Positions 36,751 to 45,433 of a stretch of DNA of 64,000 nucleotides are shown one piece after another. How positions within the stretch are numbered: the first letter of the stretch is position 1; every line of letters begins with the position of its first letter. The position numbers and the translations under genes were made by a program. Where the stretch lies: contig JAEZWW010000046.1 of assembly GCA_023442945.1 (NCBI GenBank), forward strand, positions 1 through 64,000. The letters run 5' to 3'. The notes under the pieces were generated by a model. That model made no database searches. It was not told the origin of the DNA and worked only from the letters and a program-made list of their open reading frames with translations. Source of the DNA: Pseudomonadota bacterium (GTDB lineage Bacteria > Pseudomonadota > Gammaproteobacteria > Burkholderiales > Burkholderiaceae_C).

Positions 36751-37695
36751 TCAACCGTCCTCGCGGATCTGGCGCCCGGTGAGTTTGAGGAACAGGTCCT
36801 CCAGGTTGGCCGGGCGGTGCAGCGTGCGCAGCTGCGGGTGGGCTTGCAGCGCCTGCAGCAGGGCGCGTGCGTTGTGGGTGTAGAAGAAGACGGTGTCGCC
36901 GCTTTGTTCGACCCGTTCGGCGTGCGCGGCCAGCGGGTCGTTGACCAAGGTGCGCGCGCCGGGACCATAGACCTCGATCACTTCCGGCTCCAGGTGCTGG
37001 GCGATCAGCTCGCGCGGGCGCCCTTCGGCGATCTTGCGGCCGTGGTCCAGCACCAGCAGGCGGTGGCACAGACGCTCGGCCTCGTCCATGAAGTGGGTGG
37101 TCAGCAAGATGGACTTGCCGCCCGTCACCAGCATCTGCAGGCGCTCCCACATCAGGTGGCGCGCCTGCGGGTCCAGGCCGGTGGTGGGCTCGTCCAGCAG
37201 CAACAAGTCGGGGTTGTTGATCAGCGCGCGCGCCAGCGACAAGCGGCGCTTCATGCCGCCCGACAGCTCGCCCGGCTTGGCCTGCGCCTTGTGCGTCAGC
37301 GCGGCGAATTCCAGCAGCGGCGGCACGCGCTCGGCCAGCTCGGCGCGCGGAATGCCGAAGTAGTGGCCGAAGACGACGAGGTTTTCGGCGCAGCTGAAAT
37401 CCGGGTCCAGCGAATCGAATTGCGACACCACGCCCAGGCGCGCCTTGATGGCCAGCGCGTCGCGCGGCATGTCGAGCGCGCTGCCGTCCGGCTGTTCAAA
37501 GTAGCGGATCTGCCCCGCGTCGGGCGCCGTCAGGCCCAGGCACAGGCGAATGGTCGTCGTCTTGCCGGCGCCGTTGGGGCCAATCACGCCCAGGCATTCG
37601 CCCGGCGCGATGTGGAAGGACACCCCGTCCACCACGCGCGCGCTGCCGTAGTGTTTGACCAGGTCGCGCGTGTGCAGCAAGGGCAGGGCAGACAT
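36751..37695 (-). CDS. ABC transporter ATP-binding protein, NodI-like
   Basis: About 314 residues. Walker A GPNGAGKTTTIRL lies near residue 39, the signature LSGGMKRRLSLARAL near 138 and Walker B LLLLDEPTTGLDPQ near 158, followed by the H-loop LTTHFMDEAERL. The C-terminal 80 residues extend beyond the nucleotide-binding domain, as in NodI and drug-efflux ATPases. The start is at 37695 or 37704. It partners the NodJ-like permease. Confidence 0.92.
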   Translation of the reverse strand: MSALPLLHTRDLVKHYGSARVVDGVSFHIAPGECLGVIGPNGAGKTTTIRLCLGLTAPDAGQIRYFEQPDGSALDMPRDALAIKARLGVVSQFDSLDPDFSCAENLVVFGHYFGIPRAELAERVPPLLEFAALTHKAQAKPGELSGGMKRRLSLARALINNPDLLLLDEPTTGLDPQARHLMWERLQMLVTGGKSILLTTHFMDEAERLCHRLLVLDHGRKIAEGRPRELIAQHLEPEVIEVYGPGARTLVNDPLAAHAERVEQSGDTVFFYTHNARALLQALQAHPQLRTLHRPANLEDLFLKLTGRQIREDG

Positions 37696-37864
37696 GCGCG
37701 CCATTGTGCCCGCGGCCGCAGCGGCGGATGATGGCGCGGCGCCGCGCGCATCTCCGCTTGCGCACTCGGGGCGGAGGCGCTAATCTCATATGCATGCTTA
37801 TTAAATGCGTCGGCCGGTCGCGCGCACCCGCGCGCCGCTGGACCGGCCAGCCGTTGGAGACACC

Positions 37865-38938
37865 ATGAATGCCCTGGACGCCGTGGATACGCTCGGCCAC
37901 GCCGAATCGCTCGGTCGGCTGGAAGACCTGCCGCCCGAGTACCTGAAAGCCATCAACGGCCTGTCCGTCGCGCCGCTGTGGCCGCAACTGCGCGGCCTGC
38001 TGCCGCGCGGCAAGCCGGTGCGCGCCACGCAGCCGTTCATGTGGCGTTACCAGGACGTGCGCCCGCACCTGCTGCGCGCCGGCGAGCTGACGCCGATCGA
38101 AAAGGCCGAGCGCCGCGTGCTGGTGCTGTGCAACCCCGGCCATGGGCTGGACAAGCTGGTGGCCACGCCGACGATTTACGTCGGCATGCAGCTGATCCTG
38201 CCGGGCGAGGTGGCGCCCAACCACCGCCACACACCGACGGCGGTGCGCTTCGTGATCGAAGGCAGCGGCGGCTTCACCACCGTCAACGGCGAGAAGTGCC
38301 CGATGAACAAGGGCGACCTGATCCTGACCCCCGCGCTGAACTGGCACGAACACGGCCACGAAGGCAGCGGCCCCGTGGTCTGGCTGGACGCGCTGGACTT
38401 GCCCATGGTCTACGCCATGGAAGCCAGCTACGCCATCGAAGGCCCGTCGCAAAAAGCGCGGCCGGAGCTGGACGCGTCGCAGAACAAATACCGCCGCGCC
38501 GGCCTGCTGCCGTACGCGTCGCTCGGCCAGGCGCAGCGCGCCGACTACCCGCAGATCCGCTTTCCGTGGCAGGACGTGCGCGAAGCGCTGGGCGCGCTGG
38601 CCAGCGTCACGCCGCGCGGCGAGGCGGTCCAACTGGCCTACGTCAACCCCGAGACCGGCCGCAGCTGCCTGCACACGCTCGGCTTTTCCGCGCAGCTGCT
38701 GCGCGCGGGCGAAGACTTTGCGCCGCGCAAGCGCTCGGCCAGCAGCGTCGTCCATGTGATTGAGGGGCGGGGCGAATCGGTGGTCGACGGCGTCACCCTG
38801 ACTTGGTCGGAAGGCGATACGCTGGCGATCCCGACGCACGCCGAGGTCACGCACCGCGCCCATGGGCAGGACGCCTACCTGTTCCATGTGGACGACGCGC
38901 CGATGCAGCGTGTCCTCGGGTTTTACGAGGACTTTTGA
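37865..38938 (+). CDS. Gentisate 1,2-dioxygenase
   Basis: About 357 residues of the bicupin family. It opens the ring of gentisate between C1 and C2 to give maleylpyruvate, using Fe(II). The N-terminal cupin holds the metal ligands in [15 protein letters not shown], and the second cupin is recognisable in [45 protein letters not shown] is typical of the enzyme. The start at 37865 is preferred; an upstream ATG at 37805 gives a proline- and arginine-rich extension. The next gene encodes the fumarylpyruvate hydrolase of the same pathway. Confidence 0.93.
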   Translation: MNALDAVDTLGHAESLGRLEDLPPEYLKAINGLSVAPLWPQLRGLLPRGKPVRATQPFMWRYQDVRPHLLRAGELTPIEKAERRVLVLCNPGHGLDKLVATPTIYVGMQLILPGEVAPNHRHTPTAVRFVIEGSGGFTTVNGEKCPMNKGDLILTPALNWHEHGHEGSGPVVWLDALDLPMVYAMEASYAIEGPSQKARPELDASQNKYRRAGLLPYASLGQAQRADYPQIRFPWQDVREALGALASVTPRGEAVQLAYVNPETGRSCLHTLGFSAQLLRAGEDFAPRKRSASSVVHVIEGRGESVVDGVTLTWSEGDTLAIPTHAEVTHRAHGQDAYLFHVDDAPMQRVLGFYEDF

Positions 38939-38993
38939 CCGCCAGCCCTACAACCACCTGCGCGAGCAGCTTCTCAATTCATAGCAAAATACC
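38939..38993 (+). repeat. Family A repeat inside the gentisate operon
   Basis: GCCCTACAACCACCTGCGC, then GAGCAGCTTCTCAATTC and ATAGCAAAA. It fills the whole gap between the dioxygenase stop and the hydrolase start. Confidence 0.9.
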
Positions 38994-39692
38994 ATGAGCA
39001 ATTACGTCTTTCCGCCCGCCCCGCAAGCCGCCGTGCCCGTGCGCGGCAGCGACCAGCTGTACGCCGTCAGCCGCATCTTCTGCGTCGGCCGCAACTACGC
39101 CGCCCACGCGCGCGAGATGGGTTTTGACCCCGACCGCGAGCCGCCTTTCTACTTCAACAAGACGCCGGCCGACCTGGTGCTGACCGGCGCCACCGTGCCC
39201 TACCCGCTGGGCAGCAAGAACTACCACTATGAGATGGAACTGGTCATCGCCATCGGCCAACCGGCCTTCCGCGTCACGCCCGAGCAGGCCAAGGCCTGCG
39301 TGTGGGGCTACGCCTGCGGCCTGGACATGACGCGGCGCGACCTGCAGATTCAGTCGCGTGAAATGGGCCGCCCCTGGGACTTCGGCAAGGACTTTGAAAA
39401 CGCCGCCGTCATCGCCCCACTGGTGCCCGTCAGCGAAGTCGGCCAGATCGACAGCGGCAACATCCAGCTCAGCGTGAACGGCACGGTGAAGCAGAACGCC
39501 GACTTGAAGGACCTGATCTGGAGCGTGCCCGAAGTCATCGCCAATCTGTCCAACTACTACCACCTGCAGCCGGGCGATCTGATCTACACCGGCACGCCCG
39601 AAGGCGTCGGCCCGCTGCAACCGGGCGACAAAGTCACGGGCCACATCGACGGCGTGGGCGATATTGCGCTGACGATCGGGCAGCCAGAGTAA
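38994..39692 (+). CDS. Fumarylpyruvate hydrolase (FAH family)
   Basis: 232 residues of the fumarylacetoacetate hydrolase fold. IFCVGRNYAAHAREMG and YHYEMELVIAIG (metal-binding glutamates), then GDLIYTGTPEGVGPLQPGD, are diagnostic. Following gentisate dioxygenase, it most likely hydrolyses fumarylpyruvate to fumarate and pyruvate. The maleylpyruvate isomerase that normally comes between these two steps is not encoded nearby. The FAH fold is certain; the substrate is inferred from the neighbour. Confidence 0.9.
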   Translation: MSNYVFPPAPQAAVPVRGSDQLYAVSRIFCVGRNYAAHAREMGFDPDREPPFYFNKTPADLVLTGATVPYPLGSKNYHYEMELVIAIGQPAFRVTPEQAKACVWGYACGLDMTRRDLQIQSREMGRPWDFGKDFENAAVIAPLVPVSEVGQIDSGNIQLSVNGTVKQNADLKDLIWSVPEVIANLSNYYHLQPGDLIYTGTPEGVGPLQPGDKVTGHIDGVGDIALTIGQPE

Positions 39693-39787
39693 ACCGTACC
39701 GCCGCGGCCGATGCTCGCGCGCGGACGATTTCAGGAGGCGGTGCCGTCAACGCGCTGCCAGTTTTTAGTCATCCTCACGTGAAAGCC

Positions 39788-40786
39788 ATGACCATGACCG
39801 CAACGCGCTTGCTGCGCCGCACCACGTTGACCTGTCTGGCCGCTGCCGCGTGGGTAGCCGCCGCGCCCGCCTTCGCGCAGGCCGACTTCCCCAACAAGCC
39901 GGTCAACGTCTTCACCGGCTTCCCACCTGGCAGCGGGCCGGACGCGCTGCTGCGCGCCATCACCGAAAAGCTCAGCGCCCTGTGGATGCAGCCGGTGCTG
40001 GTGCAAAACCGCCCCGGCGCGGGCGGTCTGGTGGTGATCGAGGCCACGCGCCGCTTGCCGGCCGATGGCTACAACCTGGTGCAGTTCGACAGCGAGCAGT
40101 TGGTCGCGCTGCCGCTGCTGTACAAATCGCGCAACTTCCGCACCCTGGACGCCTACGACCCGGTCGCGTCGATCTTCAACACGCCCTTTCTGGTGACGGT
40201 GCCGACCGACTCGCCGTGGAAGAACATGCGCGATTTGATCCAGGCCGCCAAAGCGCAACCGGGCAAGATCGCCTACGGCTCGTGGGGCATCGGCAGCCCC
40301 GGCCACTTGGGCGCCGAACAGCTGGAGCTGGCCACCGGCATCAACATGCAGCACATCCCCTTCAAGGATTCGGGCCAGCTTTTTACGGCGTTGGCTGGCA
40401 AGGAAATCGCCTGGTCCTTCGGCAGCATTCCCTCTAGCCAAGGCGTGTTCCAGGCCGGCAAGGTGCGTTACATCGCGGTTGCCACGCCCCAGCGCATTCC
40501 GCAGATGCCCGACGTGCCCACGGTGGCCGAAGCCGGTGGCCCGAAAGACTTTGCGCAAAGCTCGTTCGTCGTCCTGGTAGCGCCCAAGGGCTTGCCCGCG
40601 GCCTTGCAAAAACGCATCGAAGCCGATGTCGCCACCGTCATGAAGCACCCGGACATCCGCGCGCGCATGGCGACCTTTGCCTTCGAGCCCATCCACTGGT
40701 CCCCCGGCGAAATCCTCAGTCAAGCCCGCACCAAGGGCGACATGTACCGCAAGCTGATCGAACGCAAGCAGATTTCGCTGGAATGA
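39788..40786 (+). CDS. Bug-type tripartite tricarboxylate transporter receptor
   Basis: About 332 residues with a signal peptide ending at APAFA-QADFPNKPV, then FTGFPPGSGPDALLRAI and LVQNRPGAGGLVVIEATRR, the signature of the Bug (TctC-like) periplasmic receptors that are hugely expanded in Burkholderiales. It lies 95 bp after the fumarylpyruvate hydrolase gene, so it may bind gentisate or a related aromatic acid (inference). No TctA or TctB membrane partner is adjacent, as is normal for this family. Confidence 0.93.
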   Translation: MTMTATRLLRRTTLTCLAAAAWVAAAPAFAQADFPNKPVNVFTGFPPGSGPDALLRAITEKLSALWMQPVLVQNRPGAGGLVVIEATRRLPADGYNLVQFDSEQLVALPLLYKSRNFRTLDAYDPVASIFNTPFLVTVPTDSPWKNMRDLIQAAKAQPGKIAYGSWGIGSPGHLGAEQLELATGINMQHIPFKDSGQLFTALAGKEIAWSFGSIPSSQGVFQAGKVRYIAVATPQRIPQMPDVPTVAEAGGPKDFAQSSFVVLVAPKGLPAALQKRIEADVATVMKHPDIRARMATFAFEPIHWSPGEILSQARTKGDMYRKLIERKQISLE

Positions 40787-40816
40787 CGGCCGGCGACCGC
40801 GGGGTGAGAAAACCCG

Positions 40817-41329
40817 TCAGCGGGCCGCCACTTCTACGCCGGTGGCCGCCGGGTGCCGCAGCAGCTCCTGCACAAAGGGCTGCAGCAGGCGCCGCGAATC
40901 GCCCGCCACGCTGACGCGGTGGCGTTTGACGTAGACGGTGGGAAAGCTGTAGCTGAGGCCTTGCTTGGGGCCCAGCACCATCTCCACCGTCTCTTCGGTC
41001 TCCTGGTACGACTCCGTGTAGGGCCGCGCGCGGGCCACGGCCTGCAGGGAATCGAATTCGAAGCCGATCTGCACCCCGCCAAAGGTCTTGGGGCCGACCA
41101 CGCAGCGGAAAGCGATGTTTTTGTTGTCTTCTGCGTCGCCGTCGCGCGCGCAACCGGCCGGCGTGGCCATGGTGATACCGTGCAGCTCAAACTGGCGCCC
41201 GCCCATCTGGCGGTCCCACCAGACTGACAGCGGGACGGGGCGTTCGCCGGCCCACAGCGCGGCAGCGCCCAGGACCATCAGCGCCAATGTTCCCGCGATC
41301 GCCCAGCGGCGCCTTCTTGTTCTTGCCAT
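40817..41329 (-). CDS. Hypothetical exported protein
   Basis: 170 residues. The N-terminus MARTRRRRWAIAGTLALMVLGAAALWAGE is a signal peptide or signal anchor. The rest is a soluble domain with two cysteines (CARDGDAEDNKNIAFRC) that could form a disulfide. No family is recognised. It is convergent with the Bug gene and divergent from psd. The start at 41329 is set by the signal sequence; the longer upstream frame overlaps the psd promoter region. Confidence 0.7.
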   Translation of the reverse strand: MARTRRRRWAIAGTLALMVLGAAALWAGERPVPLSVWWDRQMGGRQFELHGITMATPAGCARDGDAEDNKNIAFRCVVGPKTFGGVQIGFEFDSLQAVARARPYTESYQETEETVEMVLGPKQGLSYSFPTVYVKRHRVSVAGDSRRLLQPFVQELLRHPAATGVEVAAR

Positions 41330-41423
41330 GCACCCTCCCGGTCGGTCGCGCGGCCGACCGCGCCGGCGGGTCTTGGGGGCATTGTCCCATCGCGGGTGGC
41401 GCGGCTCTCTAGAATCGGTCACC

Positions 41424-42272
41424 ATGTCTGACCGCCTCGCCGTCCTGCCGCAGTACCTGCTGCCCAAGAAGTTGTTGACCCAGTTGGCCGGCGGGGGTGC
41501 CGGCCTGCATGGCGGCAATATGACCCACGCCGTCATCCGCCGCTTTGTTGCGCGCTACGGCGTCGACATGGCCGAAGCGGCCAACCCCGACATCACCAGC
41601 TACGCCAGCTTCAACGACTTCTTTACGCGCGCGCTGCGCGACGGCGCGCGGCCGCTGGCGGCCACCGACTACGTCTGCCCGGTGGACGGCGCCATCAGCC
41701 AGTTCGGCCCGATCGAGCGCGACCAGATTTTCCAGGCCAAGGGTCACCACTACAGCACGCGCGCGCTGCTGGCGGGCGACGCGCGCCTGGCGGCCGAGTT
41801 CGACAACGGCCAGTTCGCCACCATTTACCTCAGCCCCAAGGACTACCACCGCATCCACATGCCCTGCGCCGGGCGGCTGACGCAAATGGCCTATGTGCCG
41901 GGCGATCTGTTTTCGGTCAACCCGACCACGGCGCGCGGCGTGCCGGGCCTGTTTGCGCGCAACGAGCGCGTGGTCTGCGTGTTCGACACCGCGCGCGGCC
42001 CCTTCGTGCTGGTGCTGGTCGGCGCGACCATCGTCGGCAGCATGGCCACGGTGTGGCACGGCGTGGTCAACCCGCCGCGCACCGGCGATGTGCGGCGCTG
42101 GTCGTACGACGAGCCGCCGGTCACGTTGGCGCAGGGCGCGGAAATGGGGCGCTTTCTGCTGGGCTCCACCGTCGTGCTGCTGTGGCCGCACGGCACGCTG
42201 AAATTCAACCCCGACTGGGCGCCCGGGCGCGGCGTGCGCTTGGGCGAGGCGATGGGCAAGGCGCTGGGCTGA
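41424..42272 (+). CDS. psd: Phosphatidylserine decarboxylase proenzyme
   Basis: About 282 residues. It makes phosphatidylethanolamine from phosphatidylserine. The self-cleavage motif LGST is present (FLLGSTVVLLWP, near residue 251), where the serine becomes the pyruvoyl cofactor; YVCPVDGAISQFG and YHRIHMPCAGRL are conserved. The start is at 41424 (MSDRLAVLPQYLLPKKLL). A TAGAAT hexamer ends 8 bases before the ATG, suggesting a very short leader. Confidence 0.95.
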   Translation: MSDRLAVLPQYLLPKKLLTQLAGGGAGLHGGNMTHAVIRRFVARYGVDMAEAANPDITSYASFNDFFTRALRDGARPLAATDYVCPVDGAISQFGPIERDQIFQAKGHHYSTRALLAGDARLAAEFDNGQFATIYLSPKDYHRIHMPCAGRLTQMAYVPGDLFSVNPTTARGVPGLFARNERVVCVFDTARGPFVLVLVGATIVGSMATVWHGVVNPPRTGDVRRWSYDEPPVTLAQGAEMGRFLLGSTVVLLWPHGTLKFNPDWAPGRGVRLGEAMGKALG

Positions 42273-42345
42273 TTCCAAGCCAAATCGGCCTCTGGTCCTA
42301 CAACCACTTGCGTGGCCAGCTCCTTAATTCATAGCAATCAACGTT
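42273..42345 (+). repeat. Family A REP-like repeat
   Basis: ATCGGCCTCTGGTCCTACAA, then CCACTTGCGTGGCCAGCTCC and ATTCATAGCAA, between psd and purT. Confidence 0.85.
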
Positions 42346-42361
42346 TTCAGGACCGCATTTC

Positions 42362-43606
42362 ATGACCACGATTGGTACCCCTTTGTCTCCTTCGGCCACC
42401 CGCGTCATGCTGTTGGGCAGCGGCGAATTGGGCAAGGAAGTGCTGATCGCGCTGCAGCGCCTGGGTGTCGAAACCATCGCCGTCGACCGTTACGCCAACG
42501 CGCCCGGCCAGCAGGTCGCGCACCACGCCCACACCATCACCATGAGCGACCCGGAGGCGCTGCGCGCGCTGATCGAGCGTGAAAAGCCAATGCTGGTCGT
42601 GCCCGAGATCGAGGCCATCGCCACGCCCGTGCTGGAAGCGCTGGAGGCCGCCGGCACCGTGCGTGTGATCCCCACCGCGCGCGCCGCCCGCCTGACCATG
42701 GACCGCGAAGGCATCCGCCGCCTGGCCGCGGAAACGCTGGGCCTGCCGACCAGCCCGTACCGCTTCTGCGATTCGGCTGCCGAGCTGCAAGCCGCCATCG
42801 ACGGCAGCGACGGCCAGCCCGCCATCGGCTACCCCTGCGTCGTCAAACCGGTGATGAGCAGCAGCGGCAAAGGCCAAAGCAAGATCGACGGCCCGGCCGA
42901 CGTGCAAAAGGCGTGGGACTATGCCATGGCCGGCGGCCGCGTGAGCCACGGCCGCGTCATCGTCGAAGGCTTCATCGACTTCGACTACGAAATCACTTTG
43001 CTCACCGTGCGCGCGCTGGGTGAGGGCGGTGAGGTGCAAACGCATTTCTGCGCGCCTATCGGCCACCTGCAGGTCAGCGGCGACTACGTTGAAAGCTGGC
43101 AGCCGCACCCCATGCGCCCGGCTGCGCTGGCCGAGGCGCAGCGCATCGCCGCCGCCGTCACCGCCGACCTGGGTGCGGGCTTGGACGGAAAGCCCTCCGG
43201 GCTTGGCTTGTTCGGCGTCGAGCTGTTCGTCAAAGGCGACCAGGTCTGGTTCAGCGAAGTCAGCCCGCGCCCGCACGATACCGGCATGGTGACGATGATC
43301 ACGCAGTGGCAGAACGAGTTCGAGCTGCACGCCCGCGCCATCCTCGGCCTGCCGGTCGACACCAGCCTGAAGACGCCCGGCGCCAGCGCGGTGATTTACG
43401 GCGGCGTGGACGCCGAGGGCATCGTCTTCGACGGCGTGGCCGACGCGCTGCGCGAGCCGGGCACCGAGCTGCGCCTGTTCGGCAAGCCCGAAAGCTTCGC
43501 CAAGCGCCGCATGGGCGTCGCGCTGGCGCGGGATGAGGACGTGGACCGTGCGCGCGACAAGGCCAAGCGCGCGGCTGGCCGCGTGCGCCCGCGCGCGACC
43601 GGTTGA
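42362..43606 (+). CDS. purT: Formate-dependent phosphoribosylglycinamide formyltransferase PurT
   Basis: 414 residues of the ATP-grasp superfamily. It formylates GAR with formate and ATP in purine synthesis, as an alternative to Pur[21 protein letters not shown] is the N-terminal signature, and [17 protein letters not shown] forms the ATP-grasp loop. [16 protein letters not shown] holds metal ligands. Full length, 89 bp after psd with a repeat between. Confidence 0.96.
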   Translation: MTTIGTPLSPSATRVMLLGSGELGKEVLIALQRLGVETIAVDRYANAPGQQVAHHAHTITMSDPEALRALIEREKPMLVVPEIEAIATPVLEALEAAGTVRVIPTARAARLTMDREGIRRLAAETLGLPTSPYRFCDSAAELQAAIDGSDGQPAIGYPCVVKPVMSSSGKGQSKIDGPADVQKAWDYAMAGGRVSHGRVIVEGFIDFDYEITLLTVRALGEGGEVQTHFCAPIGHLQVSGDYVESWQPHPMRPAALAEAQRIAAAVTADLGAGLDGKPSGLGLFGVELFVKGDQVWFSEVSPRPHDTGMVTMITQWQNEFELHARAILGLPVDTSLKTPGASAVIYGGVDAEGIVFDGVADALREPGTELRLFGKPESFAKRRMGVALARDEDVDRARDKAKRAAGRVRPRATG

Positions 43607-43904
43607 CGCGCTGACTGGTCGCCGGCGCCACACCGCCCGTCGCGCCAACGCGTCCTGGCGCGGCGTAGCAGCTGCCCGCCTTGGCGACGCGAGGGTGCTG
43701 ATTGTCGCCAAGACAGGTGCTGGGCGCCCGGTGGCCTTATGGCCCGACCGATTGTCGACACGGCCGCGCGGGAACGCCTAAGCATGGGCTTGGCGCTATT
43801 CCAACCGCGTTGTGCGAGGGGCGTTTGATCGAAGGGCGGTTTGCCACTCTCTTTTTACAAAGCAAACGCTTGGCGAAAATAAAAAGCCTTGCTATGCTGC
43901 GTGA
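43607..43904. other. purT-tetR intergenic region
   Basis: 298 bp without a supported gene. The last 55 bp contain the palindromic operator and promoter of the TetR gene. The first 200 bp show no clear structure. Confidence 0.5.
43853..43898 (+). promoter_or_regulatory. TetR-type operator and leaderless promoter
   Basis: TTTTACAAAG-N6-CTTGGCGAAA (43853-43878) is a degenerate version of the palindrome found twice near 63.1 kb. A -35 hexamer TTGGCG (43870-43875) lies inside it, followed after 17 bp by a -10 TATGCT (43893-43898). The ATG begins 6 bases after the -10, so the transcript probably has no leader. Confidence 0.6.
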
Positions 43905-44552
43905 ATGGAGCGACTTGAGCCTACCGAAACCACCCCCGCGCCGCGCCGGGGCCGCCCGCCCAAGACGGCGGCCGAGCGCGATGAAGGCAACCGCCGTCAG
44001 GCGCTGATCGCTGCCGCCGCGAAGCTGTTCCGCACCAAGGGCTTTGATGCCACCAGCACGCGCGACATCGCCGCGGCGGCGGACATGCAGAGCGGCTCAC
44101 CCTTCTATTTCTTTCAGAGCAAACAGGCTTTGCTGCACGCCGTCATGCAAGAAGGCATGGCCCGTGTCACCGTCACGCAGGACGACACGTTGAAGGCCTT
44201 GGGCGCGCGCGCGTCGGCGCACGACAAGCTGCGGGCGCTGATCCGCCACCACTTCGAGGTGCTGCTGGGCCCGAACAGCGATTTCATCCCGGTGATGCTG
44301 TACGAATGGCGTTCGCTCACGCCAGAGCAGCGCGCGGACGTGACGCAACTGAAGGATGTGTATGAGGCGGTCTGGGTGCCCGTGCTGCGTGCCCTGCACC
44401 GCGCGGGCCAGATCAAGGCGACGCCGACGGCGGCGCGCTTGCTGATCTTTGGCGCTCTGCACTGGGCGGTGCAATGGTATTCGGCCGAAGGGCCCATGAC
44501 GCTGGACGAGATCACGGCGCAGGCGATGAAGCTGTTCACGGGGGAAGCATGA
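43905..44552 (+). CDS. TetR/AcrR-family transcriptional regulator
   Basis: 215 residues. The N-terminal helix-turn-helix is KLFRTKGFDATSTRDIAAAADMQSGSPFYFFQSKQALL, near residues 38-75. It is preceded by a basic segment RRGRPPKTAAERDE, which could contact the minor groove. The ligand domain contains ALHWAVQWYSAEGPMTLDEI, similar in style to acyl-CoA-sensing TetR proteins. The stop overlaps the start of the SDR gene (ATGA), so it heads the carboxylase operon. By position it resembles AtuR of the terpene pathway. An acyl-CoA effector is inferred. Confidence 0.9.
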   Translation: MERLEPTETTPAPRRGRPPKTAAERDEGNRRQALIAAAAKLFRTKGFDATSTRDIAAAADMQSGSPFYFFQSKQALLHAVMQEGMARVTVTQDDTLKALGARASAHDKLRALIRHHFEVLLGPNSDFIPVMLYEWRSLTPEQRADVTQLKDVYEAVWVPVLRALHRAGQIKATPTAARLLIFGALHWAVQWYSAEGPMTLDEITAQAMKLFTGEA

Positions 44553-45433
44553 CGTACCGCAGTGTGTTTGCGCCGGGGCTGTTTGCCGGCCAGGTGGTGG
44601 TGGTGACAGGCGGCGGCTCGGGCATCGGGCGCTGCACCGCGCACGAACTCGCAGCGCTGGGCGCGCACGTGGTGCTGATCGGCCGCAACGTGGACAAGCT
44701 GCGCGCCACGCAAGACGAGATCGTGCAGGACGGCGGCCAAGCCAGCCACGCGGTGTGCGATATTCGCCAGGAAGAGGCGGTGCGAACGACCGTTGCCGCC
44801 ATCGTGCAGGCGCAGGGCCGCATCGACGCGCTGGTCAACAACGCCGGCGGCCAGTACATCACGCCGGCCGAGAAGATCGGCGCCAAGGGCTGGCAGGCGG
44901 TGATCGACACCAACCTGACCGGCGGCTTCTTGATGGCGCGCGAATGCTTTGTGCAAAGCATGCAGGCGAATGGCGGCGCCATCGTCAACATCGTGGCCGA
45001 CATCTGGGGCTCCATGCCCGGCATGGCGCACAGCGGCGCGGCGCGCGCCGGCATGGTCAGCTTCACCGAGACCGCCGCCGTCGAATGGGCGACCAGCGCC
45101 GTGCGCGTCAACGCGCTCGCGCCGGGTTACATCGCCTCCAGCGGCATGGACCATTACCCGCCGGAGGCCGGCGACATGCTGCGCGAGATGCGCCACACCG
45201 TGCCGCTGGGCCGCTTCGCGACCGAGGCCGAGGTGTCGGCCGGCATCGTGTTCCTGCTCAGTCCCGCGGCCAGTTTCATCAGCGGCAGCGTGCTGCGCAT
45301 CGACGGCGCGCGCCCGCAGGTGCGCATGGGCTGGGGCCAGGTCGCGGCCGAGCCCGCCGTGCAGCAGCGCCCCGCCGTGCGCCCCTTTGATGGCTTTCAT
45401 CGCTACGTCACGCCGAAAGTGTTCAGCCCATGA
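44549..45433 (+). CDS. SDR enoyl-CoA reductase-like protein (PECR-like)
   Basis: 294 residues of the short-chain dehydrogenase/reductase superfamily. The cofactor motif TGGGSGIGRCTAHEL lies near residues 20-34. The classical catalytic Tyr-x-x-x-Lys is replaced: the aligned segment reads HSGAARAGM, giving Ser and Arg. This segment and SPAASFISGSVLRIDG strongly recall peroxisomal trans-2-enoyl-CoA reductase (PECR), which has the same substitution. A role in reducing or binding unsaturated acyl-CoA is therefore inferred. Its position matches atuB in terpene clusters. ATGA overlaps join it to the tetR and carboxylase genes. Confidence 0.85.
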   Translation: MTYRSVFAPGLFAGQVVVVTGGGSGIGRCTAHELAALGAHVVLIGRNVDKLRATQDEIVQDGGQASHAVCDIRQEEAVRTTVAAIVQAQGRIDALVNNAGGQYITPAEKIGAKGWQAVIDTNLTGGFLMARECFVQSMQANGGAIVNIVADIWGSMPGMAHSGAARAGMVSFTETAAVEWATSAVRVNALAPGYIASSGMDHYPPEAGDMLREMRHTVPLGRFATEAEVSAGIVFLLSPAASFISGSVLRIDGARPQVRMGWGQVAAEPAVQQRPAVRPFDGFHRYVTPKVFSP

